Assembly (NCBI GenBank): GCA_032718475.1
Contig: JAUCBJ010001031.1
Span: forward strand, 1-30,174
Reading direction: 5' to 3'
Length of the DNA stretch: 30,174 bases
Source of the DNA: Nemertoderma westbladi
Taxonomy: Eukaryota; Xenacoelomorpha; Nemertodermatida; Nemertodermatidae
The notes under the pieces are model-generated. The model ran no database searches, was not told the origin of the DNA, and saw only the letters and a program-made list of their open reading frames with translations. Positions 8,203-21,700 of this stretch are shown piece after piece. Made by a program: the position numbers and the translations under genes. Positions within the stretch are counted from its first letter, which is position 1. Every line of letters starts with the position of its first letter.

Positions 8203-11200
8203 GGTAAATGTACTACCGATATGTTTGTTTAGGTAAATGTACAACCGATATGTTTGTTTAGGTAAATGTACAACCGATATGTTTGTTTAGGTAAATGTAC
8301 TACCGATATGTTTGTTTAGGTAAATGTACTACCGATATGTTTGTTTAGGTAAATGTACAACCGATATGTTTGTTTAGGTAAATGTACTACCGATATGTTT
8401 GTTTAGGTAAATGTACTACCGATATGTTTGTTTAGGTAAATGTCACACTACCGATATGTTTGTTTAGGTAAATGTACAACCGATATGTTTGTTTAGGTAA
8501 ATGTACTACCGATATGTTTGTTTAGGTAAATGTACTACCGATATGTTTGTTTAGGTAAATGTACAACCGATATGTTTGTTTAGGTAAATGTACAACCGAT
8601 ATGTTTGTTTAGGTAAATGTACTACCGATATGTTTGTTTAGGTAAATGTACAACCGATATGTTTGTTTAGGTAAATGTACAACCGATATGTTTGTTTAGG
8701 TAAATGTACAACCGATATGTTTGTTTAGGTAAATGTACAACCGATATGTTTGTTTAGGTAAATGTACAACCGATATGTTTGTTTAGGTAAATGTACTACC
8801 GATATGTTTGTTTAGGTAAATGTACTACCGATATGTTTGTTTAGGTAAATGTACAACCGATATGTTTGTTTAGGTAAATGTACTACCGATATGTTTGTTT
8901 AGGTAAATGTACTACCGATATGTTTGTTTAGGTAAATGTACAACCGATATGTTTGTTTAGGTAAATGTACAACCGATATGTTTGTTTAGGTAAATGTACA
9001 ACCGATATGTTTGTTTAGGTAAATGTACTACCGATATGTTTGTTTAGGTAAATGTACTACCGATATGTTTGTTTAGGTAAATGTACAACCGATATGTTTG
9101 TTTAGGTAAATGTACAACCGATATGTTTGTTTAGGTAAATGTACAACCGATATGTTTGTTTAGGTAAATGTACTACCGATATGTTTGTTTAGGTAAATGT
9201 ACTACCGATATGTTTGTTTAGGTAAATGTACAACCGATATGTTTGTTTAGGTAAATGTACAACCGATATGTTTGTTTAGGTAAATGTACTACCGATATGT
9301 TTGTTTAGGTAAATGTACACGGACTACCGATATGTTTGTTTAGGTAAATGTACTACCGATATGTTTGTTTAGGTAAATGTACAACCGATATGTTTGTTTA
9401 GGTAAATGTACTACCGATATGTTTGTTTAGGTAAATGTACAACGGACTACCGATATGTTTGTTTAGGTAAATGTACAACCGATATGTTTGTTTAGGTAAA
9501 TGTACTACCGATATGTTTGTTTAGGTAAATGTACTACCGATATGTTTGTTTAGGTAAATGTACTACCGATATGTTTGTTTAGGTAAATGTCACGACTACC
9601 GATATGTTTGTTTAGGTAAATGTACTACCGATATGTTTGTTTAGGTAAATGTACAACCGATATGTTTGTTTAGGTAAATGTACTACCGATATGTTTGTTT
9701 AGGTAAATGTACTACCGATATGTTTGTTTAGGTAAATGTACAACCGATATGTTTGTTTAGGTAAATGTACTACCGATATGTTTGTTTAGGTAAATGTACT
9801 ACCGATATGTTTGTTTAGGTAAATGTCACGACTACCGATATGTTTGTTTAGGTAAATGTACAACCGATATGTTTGTTTAGGTAAATGTACTACCGATATG
9901 TTTGTTTAGGTAAATGTACTACCGATATGTTTGTTTAGGTAAATGTACTACCGATATGTTTGTTTAGGTAAATGTAACGACTACCGATATGTTTGTTTAG
10001 GTAAATGTACAACCGATATGTTTGTTTAGGTAAATGTACAACCGATATGTTTGTTTAGGTAAATGTACTACCGATATGTTTGTTTAGGTAAATGTACTAC
10101 CGATATGTTTGTTTAGGTAAATGTACAACCGATATGTTTGTTTAGGTAAATGTACTACCGATATGTTTGTTTAGGTAAATGTACTACCGATATGTTTGTT
10201 TAGGTAAATGTACACTACCGATATGTTTGTTTAGGTAAATGTACAACCGATATGTTTGTTTAGGTAAATGTACTACCGATATGTTTGTTTAGGTAAATGT
10301 ACAACCGATATGTTTGTTTAGGTAAATGTACTACCGATATGTTTGTTTAGGTAAATGTACAACCGATATGTTTGTTTAGGTAAATGTACTACCGATATGT
10401 TTGTTTAGGTAAATGTACAACCGATATGTTTGTTTAGGTAAATGTACTACCGATATGTTTGTTTAGGTAAATGTACTACCGATATGTTTGTTTAGGTAAA
10501 TGTACTACCGATATGTTTGTTTAGGTAAATGTACTACCGATATGTTTGTTTAGGTAAATGTACAACCGATATGTTTGTTTAGGTAAATGTACTACCGATA
10601 TGTTTGTTTAGGTAAATGTACTACCGATATGTTTGTTTAGGTAAATGTACTACCGATATGTTTGTTTAGGTAAATGTACAACCGATATGTTTGTTTAGGT
10701 AAATGTACTACCGATATGTTTGTTTAGGTAAATGTACAACCGATATGTTTGTTTAGGTAAATGTACAACCGATATGTTTGTTTAGGTAAATGTACAACCG
10801 ATATGTTTGTTTAGGTAAATGTACAACCGATATGTTTGTTTAGGTAAATGTACTACCGATATGTTTGTTTAGGTAAATGTACTACCGATATGTTTGTTTA
10901 GGTAAATGTACTACCGATATGTTTGTTTAGGTAAATGTACAACCGATATGTTTGTTTAGGTAAATGTACAACCGATATGTTTGTTTAGGTAAATGTACAA
11001 CCGATATGTTTGTTTAGGTAAATGTACAACCGATATGTTTGTTTAGGTAAATGTACAACCGATATGTTTGTTTAGGTAAATGTACAACCGATATGTTTGT
11101 TTAGGTAAATGTACAACCGATATGTTTGTTTAGGTAAATGTACTACCGATATGTTTGTTTAGGTAAATGTACTACCGATATGTTTGTTTAGGTAAATGTA

Positions 11201-14200
11201 CAACCGATATGTTTGTTTAGGTAAATGTACAACCGATATGTTTGTTTAGGTAAATGTACAACCGATATGTTTGTTTAGGTAAATGTACAACCGATATGTT
11301 TGTTTAGGTAAATGTACAACCGATATGTTTGTTTAGGTAAATGTACAACCGATATGTTTGTTTAGGTAAATGTACAACCGATATGTTTGTTTAGGTAAAT
11401 GTACAACCGATATGTTTGTTTAGGTAAATGTACTACCGATATGTTTGTTTAGGTAAATGTACAACCGATATGTTTGTTTAGGTAAATGTACAACCGATAT
11501 GTTTGTTTAGGTAAATGTACAACCGATATGTTTGTTTAGGTAAATGTACAACCGATATGTTTGTTTAGGTAAATGTACTACCGATATGTTTGTTTAGGTA
11601 AATGTACAACCGATATGTTTGTTTAGGTAAATGTACAACCGATATGTTTGTTTAGGTAAATGTACAACCGATATGTTTGTTTAGGTAAATGTACAACCGA
11701 TATGTTTGTTTAGGTAAATGTACAACCGATATGTTTGTTTAGGTAAATGTACTACCGATATGTTTGTTTAGGTAAATGTACAACCGATATGTTTGTTTAG
11801 GTAAATGTACAACCGATATGTTTGTTTAGGTAAATGTACAACCGATATGTTTGTTTAGGTAAATGTACTACCGATATGTTTGTTTAGGTAAATGTACAAC
11901 CGATATGTTTGTTTAGGTAAATGTACAACCGATATGTTTGTTTAGGTAAATGTACTACCGATATGTTTGTTTAGGTAAATGTACAACCGATATGTTTGTT
12001 TAGGTAAATGTACTACCGATATGTTTGTTTAGGTAAATGTACTACCGATATGTTTGTTTAGGTAAATGTACTACCGATATGTTTGTTTAGGTAAATGTAC
12101 AACCGATATGTTTGTTTAGGTAAATGTACAACCGATATGTTTGTTTAGGTAAATGTACAACCGATATGTTTGTTTAGGTAAATGTACAACCGATATGTTT
12201 GTTTAGGTAAATGTACAACCGATATGTTTGTTTAGGTAAATGTACAACCGATATGTTTGTTTAGGTAAATGTACAACCGATATGTTTGTTTAGGTAAATG
12301 TACAACCGATATGTTTGTTTAGGTAAATGTACAACCGATATGTTTGTTTAGGTAAATGTACAACCGATATGTTTGTTTAGGTAAATGTACAACCGATATG
12401 TTTGTTTAGGTAAATGTACAACCGATATGTTTGTTTAGGTAAATGTACAACCGATATGTTTGTTTAGGTAAATGTACAACCGATATGTTTGTTTAGGTAA
12501 ATGTACAACCGATATGTTTGTTTAGGTAAATGTACAACCGATATGTTTGTTTAGGTAAATGTACAACCGATATGTTTGTTTAGGTAAATGTACAACCGAT
12601 ATGTTTGTTTAGGTAAATGTACAACCGATATGTTTGTTTAGGTAAATGTACAACCGATATGTTTGTTTAGGTAAATGTACAACCGATATGTTTGTTTAGG
12701 TAAATGTACAACCGATATGTTTGTTTAGGTAAATGTACAACCGATATGTTTGTTTAGGTAAATGTACTACCGATATGTTTGTTTAGGTAAATGTACAACC
12801 GATATGTTTGTTTAGGTAAATGTACAACCGATATGTTTGTTTAGGTAAATGTACAACCGATATGTTTGTTTAGGTAAATGTACAACCGATATGTTTGTTT
12901 AGGTAAATGTACAACCGATATGTTTGTTTAGGTAAATGTACAACCGATATGTTTGTTTAGGTAAATGTACAACCGATATGTTTGTTTAGGTAAATGTACA
13001 ACCGATATGTTTGTTTAGGTAAATGTACAACCGATATGTTTGTTTAGGTAAATGTACAACCGATATGTTTGTTTAGGTAAATGTACAACCGATATGTTTG
13101 TTTAGGTAAATGTACAACCGATATGTTTGTTTAGGTAAATGTACTACCGATATGTTTGTTTAGGTAAATGTACAACCGATATGTTTGTTTAGGTAAATGT
13201 ACAACCGATATGTTTGTTTAGGTAAATGTACAACCGATATGTTTGTTTAGGTAAATGTACTACCGATATGTTTGTTTAGGTAAATGTACTACCGATATGT
13301 TTGTTTAGGTAAATGTACAACCGATATGTTTGTTTAGGTAAATGTACAACCGATATGTTTGTTTAGGTAAATGTACAACCGATATGTTTGTTTAGGTAAA
13401 TGTACAACCGATATGTTTGTTTAGGTAAATGTACTACCGATATGTTTGTTTAGGTAAATGTACAACCGATATGTTTGTTTAGGTAAATGTACAACCGATA
13501 TGTTTGTTTAGGTAAATGTACAACCGATATGTTTGTTTAGGTAAATGTACAACCGATATGTTTGTTTAGGTAAATGTACAACCGATATGTTTGTTTAGGT
13601 AAATGTACTACCGATATGTTTGTTTAGGTAAATGTACAACCGATATGTTTGTTTAGGTAAATGTACAACCGATATGTTTGTTTAGGTAAATGTACAACCG
13701 ATATGTTTGTTTAGGTAAATGTACAACCGATATGTTTGTTTAGGTAAATGTACAACCGATATGTTTGTTTAGGTAAATGTACAACCGATATGTTTGTTTA
13801 GGTAAATGTACAACCGATATGTTTGTTTAGGTAAATGTACAACCGATATGTTTGTTTAGGTAAATGTACAACCGATATGTTTGTTTAGGTAAATGTACAA
13901 CCGATATGTTTGTTTAGGTAAATGTACTACCGATATGTTTGTTTAGGTAAATGTACAACCGATATGTTTGTTTAGGTAAATGTACAACCGATATGTTTGT
14001 TTAGGTAAATGTACAACCGATATGTTTGTTTAGGTAAATGTACAACCGATATGTTTGTTTAGGTAAATGTACAACCGATATGTTTGTTTAGGTAAATGTA
14101 CAACCGATATGTTTGTTTAGGTAAATGTACTACCGATATGTTTGTTTAGGTAAATGTACAACCGATATGTTTGTTTAGGTAAATGTACAACCGATATGTT

Positions 14201-15656
14201 TGTTTAGGTAAATGTACAACCGATATGTTTGTTTAGGTAAATGTACTACCGATATGTTTGTTTAGGTAAATGTACTACCGATATGTTTGTTTAGGTAAAT
14301 GTACAACCGATATGTTTGTTTAGGTAAATGTACAACCGATATGTTTGTTTAGGTAAATGTACTACCGATATGTTTGTTTAGGTAAATGTACTACCGATAT
14401 GTTTGTTTAGGTAAATGTACTACCGATATGTTTGTTTAGGTAAATGTACAACCGATATGTTTGTTTAGGTAAATGTACAACCGATATGTTTGTTTAGGTA
14501 AATGTACAACCGATATGTTTGTTTAGGTAAATGTACAACCGATATGTTTGTTTAGGTAAATGTACAACCGATATGTTTGTTTAGGTAAATGTACAACCGA
14601 TATGTTTGTTTAGGTAAATGTACTACCGATATGTTTGTTTAGGTAAATGTACAACCGATATGTTTGTTTAGGTAAATGTACAACCGATATGTTTGTTTAG
14701 GTAAATGTACTACCGATATGTTTGTTTAGTAAATGTACTACCGATATGTTTGTTTAGGTAAATGTACTACCGATATGTTTGTTTAGGTAAATGTACTACC
14801 GATATGTTTGTTTAGGTAAATGTACTACCGATATGTTTGTTTAGGTAAATGTACAACCGATATGTTTGTTTAGGTAAATGTACAACCGATATGTTTGTTT
14901 AGGTAAATGTACAACCGATATGTTTGTTTAGGTAAATGTACAACCGATATGTTTGTTTAGGTAAATGTACAACCGATATGTTTCTTTAGGTAAATGTACA
15001 ACCGATATGTTTGTTTAGGTAAATGTACAACCGATATGTTTGTTTAGGTAAATGTACAACCGATATGTTTGTTTAGGTAAATGTACTACCGATATGTTTG
15101 TTTAGGTAAATGTACTACCGATATGTTTGTTTAGGTAAATGTACTACCGATATGTTTGTTTAGGTAAATGTACAACCGATATGTTTGTTTAGGTAAATGT
15201 ACTACCGATATGTTTGTTTAGGTAAATGTACTACCGATATGTTTGTTTAGGTAAATGTACAACCGATATGTTTGTTTAGGTAAATGTACAACCGATATGT
15301 TTGTTTAGGTAAATGTACAACCGATATGTTTGTTTAGGTAAATGTACAACCGATATGTTTGTTTAGGTAAATGTACTACCGATATGTTTGTTTGGGTAAA
15401 TGTACAACCGATATGTTTGTTTAGGTAAATGTACAACCGATATGTTTGTTTAGGTAAATGTACAACCGATATGTTTGTTTAGGTAAATGTACTACCGATA
15501 TGTTTGTTTAGTTAAATGTACTACCGATATGTTTGTTTAGGTAAATGTACAACCGATATGTTTGTTTAGGTAAATGTACAACCGATATGTTTGTTTAGGT
15601 AAATGTACTACCGATATGTTTGTTTAGGTAAATGTACAACCGATATGTTTGTTTAG
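8203..15656 (+). repeat. Array 1: about 256 x 29-bp minisatellite made of the aconitase exon's 3' splice junction
   Basis: Head-to-tail 29-bp units combine 12 intron bases, ATGTTTGTTTAG, with 17 exon bases, GTAAATGTACAACCGAT. Together these are exactly the acceptor and first codons (Gly/Lys-Cys-Thr-Thr-Asp) of the aconitase exon that starts at 15657, and the last unit runs into that exon. The main variants are ACA/ACT at the first Thr codon. Seven length variants with a few added bases before CTACC (near 8443, 9319, 9442, 9591, 9829, 9977 and 10212) all lie in the distal third. Proximal units carry rare point changes near 14729, 14984, 15394 and 15512. Identity is very high, so expansion or homogenisation is recent. 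Each unit holds a possible acceptor (TTTGTTTAG) overlapping a donor-like GTAAAT. Confidence 0.95.
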
Positions 15657-15781
15657 GTAAATGTACAACCGATCATATATCAGCTGCTGGGCCTTGGCTG
15701 AAATACCGCGGCCATCTGGACAACATATCTAACAACTTCTGTATTGGCGCCATAAATATAGAGAACGACCAAGCCAACAAG
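15657..15781 (+). CDS. ACO2: Mitochondrial aconitase penultimate coding exon
   Basis: The exon starts after tgtttgtttag| with GT (second and third bases of a Gly codon) and encodes [20 protein letters not shown] then [20 protein letters not shown] and K, ending AAG|GTTAGT. It joins the last exon in phase 0, and the spacing agrees residue for residue with aconitase orthologues. Aconitase isomerises citrate to isocitrate in the TCA cycle, using a 4Fe-4S cluster bound by earlier exons that are absent here. This exon begins the swivel domain (domain 4). Counting back from the Ser642 equivalent in the last exon, the Asp of TTDHIS matches Asp568, the Ser Ser571 and the Arg of KYRGH Arg580 of pig aconitase, all active-site residues. 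The exon is flanked on both sides by giant arrays built from its own two splice junctions. Confidence 0.96.
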
Positions 15782-18700
15782 GTTAGTCGAAATACAGAGA
15801 ACGACCAAGCCAACAAGGTTAGTCGAAATATAGAGAACGACCATGCCAACAAGGTTAGTCGAAATATAGAGAACGACCAAGCCAACAAGGTTAGTCGAAA
15901 TATAGAGAACGACCAAGCCAACAAGGTTAGTCGAAATATAGAGAACGACCAAGCCAACAAGGTTAGTCGAAATACAGAGAACGACCAAGCAAACAAGGTT
16001 AGTCGAAATATAGAGAACGACCAAGCAAACAAGGTTAGTCGAAATATAGAGAACGACCAAGCAAACAAGGTTAGTCGAAATATAGAGAACGACCAAGCAA
16101 ACAAGGTTAGTCGAAATATAGAGAACGACCATGCCAACAAGGTTAGTCGAAATATAGAGAACGACCAAGCCAACAAGGTTAGTCGAAATACAGAGAACGA
16201 CCAAGCAAACAAGGTTAGTCGAAATATAGTGAACGACCAAGCCAACAAGGTTAGTCGAAATATAGAGAACGACCATGCCAACAAGGTTAGTCGAAATATA
16301 GAGAACGACCAAGCAAACAAGGTTAGTCGAAATATAGAGAACGACCAAGCCAACAAGGTTAGTCGAAATATAGAGAACGACCAAGCCAACAAGGTTAGTC
16401 GAAATATAGAGAACGACCAAGCCAACAAGGTTAGTCGAAATACAGAGAACGACCAAGCAAACAAGGTTAGTCGAAATATAGAGAACGACCAAGCAAACAA
16501 GGTTAGTCGAAATATAGAGAACGACCAAGCAAACAAGGTTAGTCGAAATATAGAGAACGACCAAGCAAACAAGGTTAGTCGAAATATAGAGAACGACCAT
16601 GCCAACAAGGTTAGTCGAAATATAGAGAGCGACCAAGCAAACAAGGTTAGTCGAAATATAGAGAACGACCAAGCAAACAAGGTTAGTCGAAATATAGAGA
16701 ACGACCAAGCCAACAAGGTTAGTCGAAATATAGAGAACGACCAAGCCAACAAGGTTAGTCGAAATATAGAGAACGACCAAGCCAACAAGGTTAGTCGAAA
16801 TATAGAGAACGACCAAGCCAACAAGGTTAGTCGAAATATAGAGAACGACCAAGCAAACAAGGTTAGTCGAAATATAGAGAACGACCAAGCAAACAAGGTT
16901 GGTCGAAATATAGAGAACGACCAAGCAAACAAGGTTAGTCGAAATATAGAGAACGACCAAGCAAACAAGGTTAGTCGAAATATAGAGAACGACCAAGCAA
17001 ACAAGGTTAGTCAAAATATAGAGAACGACCATGCCAACAAGGTTAGTCGAAATATAGAGAACGACCATGCCAACAAGGTTAGTCGAAATTTAGAGAACGA
17101 CCATGCCAACAAGGTTAGTCGAAATATAGAGAACGACCAAGCAAACAAGGTTAGTCGAAATATAGAGAACGACCATGCCAACAAGGTTAGTCGAAATATA
17201 GAGAGCGACCAAGCAAACAAGGTTAGTCGAAATATAGAGAACGACCAAGCAAACAAGGTTGGTCGAAATATAGAGAACGACCAAGCAAACAAGGTTAGTC
17301 GAAATATAGAGAACGACCAAGCAAACAAGGTTAGTCGAAATATAGAGAGCGACCAAGCAAACAAGGTTAGTCGAAATATAGAGAACGACCAAGCAAACAA
17401 GGTTAGTCGAAATATAGAGAACGACCAAGCAAACAAGGTTAGTCGAAATATAGAGAGCGACCAAGCAAACAAGGTTAGTCGAAATATAGAGAACGACCAA
17501 GCAAACAAGGTTGGTCGAAATATAGAGAACGACCAAGCAAACAAGGTTAGTCGAAATATAGAGAACGACCAAGCAAACAAGGTTAGTCGAAATATAGAGA
17601 ACGACCAAGCAAACAAGGTTAGTCGAAATATAGAGAACGACCATGCCAACAAGGTTAGTCGAAATATAGAGAACGACCAAGCCAACAAGGTTAGTCGAAA
17701 TATAGAGAACGACCAAGCCAACAAGGTTAGTCGAAATATAGAGAACGACCAAGCAAACAAGGTTAGTCGAAATATAGAGAACGACCAAGCAAACAAGGTT
17801 AGTCGAAATATAGAGAGCGACCAAGCAAACAAGGTTAGTCGAAATATAGAGAACGACCAAGCAAACAAGGTTGGTCGAAATATAGAGAACGACCAAGCAA
17901 ACAAGGTTAGTCGAAATATAGAGAACGACCAAGCAAACAAGGTTAGTCGAAATATAGAGAACGACCAAGCAAACAAGGTTAGTCGAAATATAGAGAACGA
18001 CCATGCCAACAAGGTTAGTCGAAATATAGAGAACGACCATGCCAACAAGGTTAGTCGAAATTTAGAGAACGACCATGCCAACAAGGTTAGTCGAAATATA
18101 GAGAACGACCATGCAAACAAGGTTAGTCGAAATATAGAGAACGACCATGCCAACAAGGTTAGTCGAAATATAGAGAGCGACCAAGCAAACAAGGTTAGTC
18201 GAAATATAGAGAACGACCAAGCAAACAAAGTTGGTCGAAATATAGAGAACGACCAAGCAAACAAGGTTAGTCGAAATATAGAGAACGACCATGCCAACAA
18301 GGTTAGTCGAAATATAGAGAACGACCAAGCAAACAAGGTTAGTCGAAATATAGAGAACGACCATGCCAACAAGGTTAGTCGAAATATAGAGAACGACCAA
18401 GCAAACAAGGTTAGTCGAAATATAGAGAACGACCATGCCAACAAGGTTAGTCGAAATATAGAGAACGACCATGCCAACAAGGTTAGTCGAAATATAGAGA
18501 ACGACCAAGCAAACAAGGTTAGTCGAAATATAGAGAACGACCAAGCCAATAAGGTTAGTCGAAATATAGAGAACGACCAAGCAAACAAGGTTAGTCGAAA
18601 TTTAGAGAACGACCATGCCAACAAGGTTAGTCGAAATATAGAGAACGACTAAGCAAACAAGGTTAGTCGAAATATAGAGAACGACCAAGCAAACAAGGTT

Positions 18701-21700
18701 AGTCGAAATATAGAGAACGACCAAGCCAATAAGGTTAGTCGAAATATAGAGAACGACCAAGCAAACAAGGTTAGTCGAAATATAGAGAACGACCAAGCAA
18801 ACAAGGTTAGTCGAAATATAGAGAACGACCAAGCAAACAAGGTTAGTCGAAATATAGAGAACGACCAAGCAAACAAGGTTAGTCGAAATATAGAGAACGA
18901 CCAAGCCAACAAGGTTAGTCGAAATATAGAGAACGACCAAGCCAACAAGGTTAGTCGAAATATAGAGAACGACCAAGCCAACAAGGTTAGTCGAAATATA
19001 GAGAACGACCAAGCAAACAAGGTTAGTCGAAATATAGAGAACGACCAAGCAAACAAGGTTAGTCGAAATATAGAGAACGACCAAGCCAACAAGGTTAGTC
19101 GAAATATAGAGAACGACCAGCCAACAAGGTTAGTCGAAATATAGAGAACGACCAGCCAACAAGGTTAGTCGAAATATAGAGAACGACCAAGCAAACAAGG
19201 TTAGTCGAAATATAGAGAACGACCAAGCCAACAAGGTTAGTCGAAATATAGAGAACGACCAAGCAAACAAGGTTAGTCGAAATATAGAGAACGACCAAGC
19301 AAACAAGGTTAGTCGAAATATAGAGAACGACCAAGCAAACAAGGTTAGTCGAAATATAGAGAACGACCAAGCCAACAAGGTTAGTCGAAATATAGAGAAC
19401 GACCAAGCAAACAAGGTTAGTCGAAATATAGAGAACGACCAAGCAAACAAGGTTAGTCGAAATATAGAGAACGACCAAGCAAACAAGGTTAGTCGAAATA
19501 TAGAGAACGACCAAGCCAACAAGGTTAGTCGAAATATAGAGAACGACCAAGCAAACAAGGTTAGTCGAAATATAGAGAACGACCAAGCAAACAAGGTTAG
19601 TCGAAATATAGAGAACGACCAAGCCAATAAGGTTAGTCGAAATATAGAGAACGACCAAGCAAACAAGGTTAGTCGAAATATAGAGAACGACCAAGCAAAC
19701 AAGGTTAGTCGAAATATAGAGAACGACCAAGCAAACAAGGTTAGTCGAAATATAGAGAACGACCAAGCAAACAAGGTTAGTCGAAATATAGAGAACGACC
19801 AAGCCAACAAGGTTAGTCGAAATATAGAGAACGACCAAGCAAACAAGGTTAGTCGAAATATAGAGAACGACCAAGCAAACAAGGTTAGTCGAAATATAGA
19901 GAACGACCAAGCAAACAAGGTTAGTCGAAATATAGAGAACGACCAAGCCAACAAGGTTAGTCGAAATATAGAGAACGACCAAGCAAACAAGGTTAGTCGA
20001 AATATAGAGAACGACCAAGCCAACAAGGTTAGTCGAAATATAGAGAACGACCAAGCAAACAAGGTTAGTCGAAATATAGAGAACGACCAAGCAAACAAGG
20101 TTAGTCGAAATATAGAGAACGACCAAGCCAACAAGGTTAGTCGAAATATAGAGAACGACCAAGCAAACAAGGTTAGTCGAAATATAGAGAACGACCAAGC
20201 AAACAAGGTTAGTCGAAATATAGAGAACGACCAAGCAAACAAGGTTAGTCGAAATATAGAGAACGACCAAGCAAACAAGGTTAGTCGAAATATAGAGAAC
20301 GACCAAGCAAACAAGGTTAGTCGAAATATAGAGAACGACCAAGCAAACAAGGTTAGTCGAAATATAGAGAACGACCAAGCAAACAAGGTTAGTCGAAATA
20401 TAGAGAACGACCAAGCAAACAAGGTTAGTCGAAATATAGAGAACGACCAAGCAAACAAGGTTAGTCGAAATATAGAGAACGACCAAGCCAACAAGGTTAG
20501 TCGAAATATAGAGAACGACCAAGCAAACAAGGTTAGTCGAAATATAGAGAACGACCAAGCAAACAAGGTTAGTCGAAATATAGAGAACGACCAAGCCAAC
20601 AAGGTTAGTCGAAATATAGAGAACGACCAAGCAAACAAGGTTAGTCGAAATATAGAGAACGACCAAGCAAACAAGGTTAGTCGAAATATAGAGAACGACC
20701 AAGCAAACAAGGTTAGTCGAAATATAGAGAACGACCAAGCAAACAAGGTTAGTCGAAATATAGAGAACGACCAAGCAAACAAGGTTAGTCGAAATATAGA
20801 GAACGACCAAGCAAACAAGGTTAGTCGAAATATAGAGAACGACCAAGCAAACAAGGTTAGTCGAAATATAGAGAACGACCAAGCAAACAAGGTTAGTCGA
20901 AATATAGAGAACGACCAAGCAAACAAGGTTAGTCGAAATATAGAGAACGACCAAGCAAACAAGGTTAGTCGAAATATAGAGAACGACCAAGCAAACAAGG
21001 TTAGTCGAAATATAGAGAACGACCAAGCAAACAAGGTTAGTCGAAATATAGAGAACGACCAAGCAAACAAGGTTAGTCGAAATATAGAGAACGACCAAGC
21101 AAACAAGGTTAGTCGAAATATAGAGAACGACCAAGCAAACAAGGTTAGTCGAAATATAGAGAACGACCAAGCAAACAAGGTTAGTCGAAATATAGAGAAC
21201 GACCAAGCAAACAAGGTTAGTCGAAATATAGAGAACGACCAAGCAAACAAGGTTAGTCGAAATATAGAGAACGACCAAGCAAACAAGGTTAGTCGAAATA
21301 TAGAGAACGACCAAGCCAACAAGGTTAGTCGAAATATAGAGAACGACCAAGCAAACAAGGTTAGTCGAAATATAGAGAACGACCAAGCAAACAAGGTTAG
21401 TCGAAATATAGAGAACGACCAAGCAAACAAGGTTAGTCGAAATATAGAGAACGACCAAGCAAACAAGGTTAGTCGAAATATAGAGAACGACCAAGCAAAC
21501 AAGGTTAGTCGAAATATAGAGAACGACCAAGCCAACAAGGTTAGTCGAAATATAGAGAACGACCAAGCAAACAAGGTTAGTCGAAATATAGAGAACGACC
21601 AAGCAAACAAGGTTAGTCGAAATATAGAGAACGACCAAGCAAACAAGGTTAGTCGAAATATAGAGAACGACCAAGCAAACAAGGTTAGTCGAAATATAGA

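Noticed and set aside
15632-18652. A 1006-residue + strand repeat protein starting at ATG 15632
   Set aside because: The apparent start is in an array-1 unit upstream of the splice acceptor. The frame is the aconitase exon read through its donor into array 2. The real coding part is 15657-15781.
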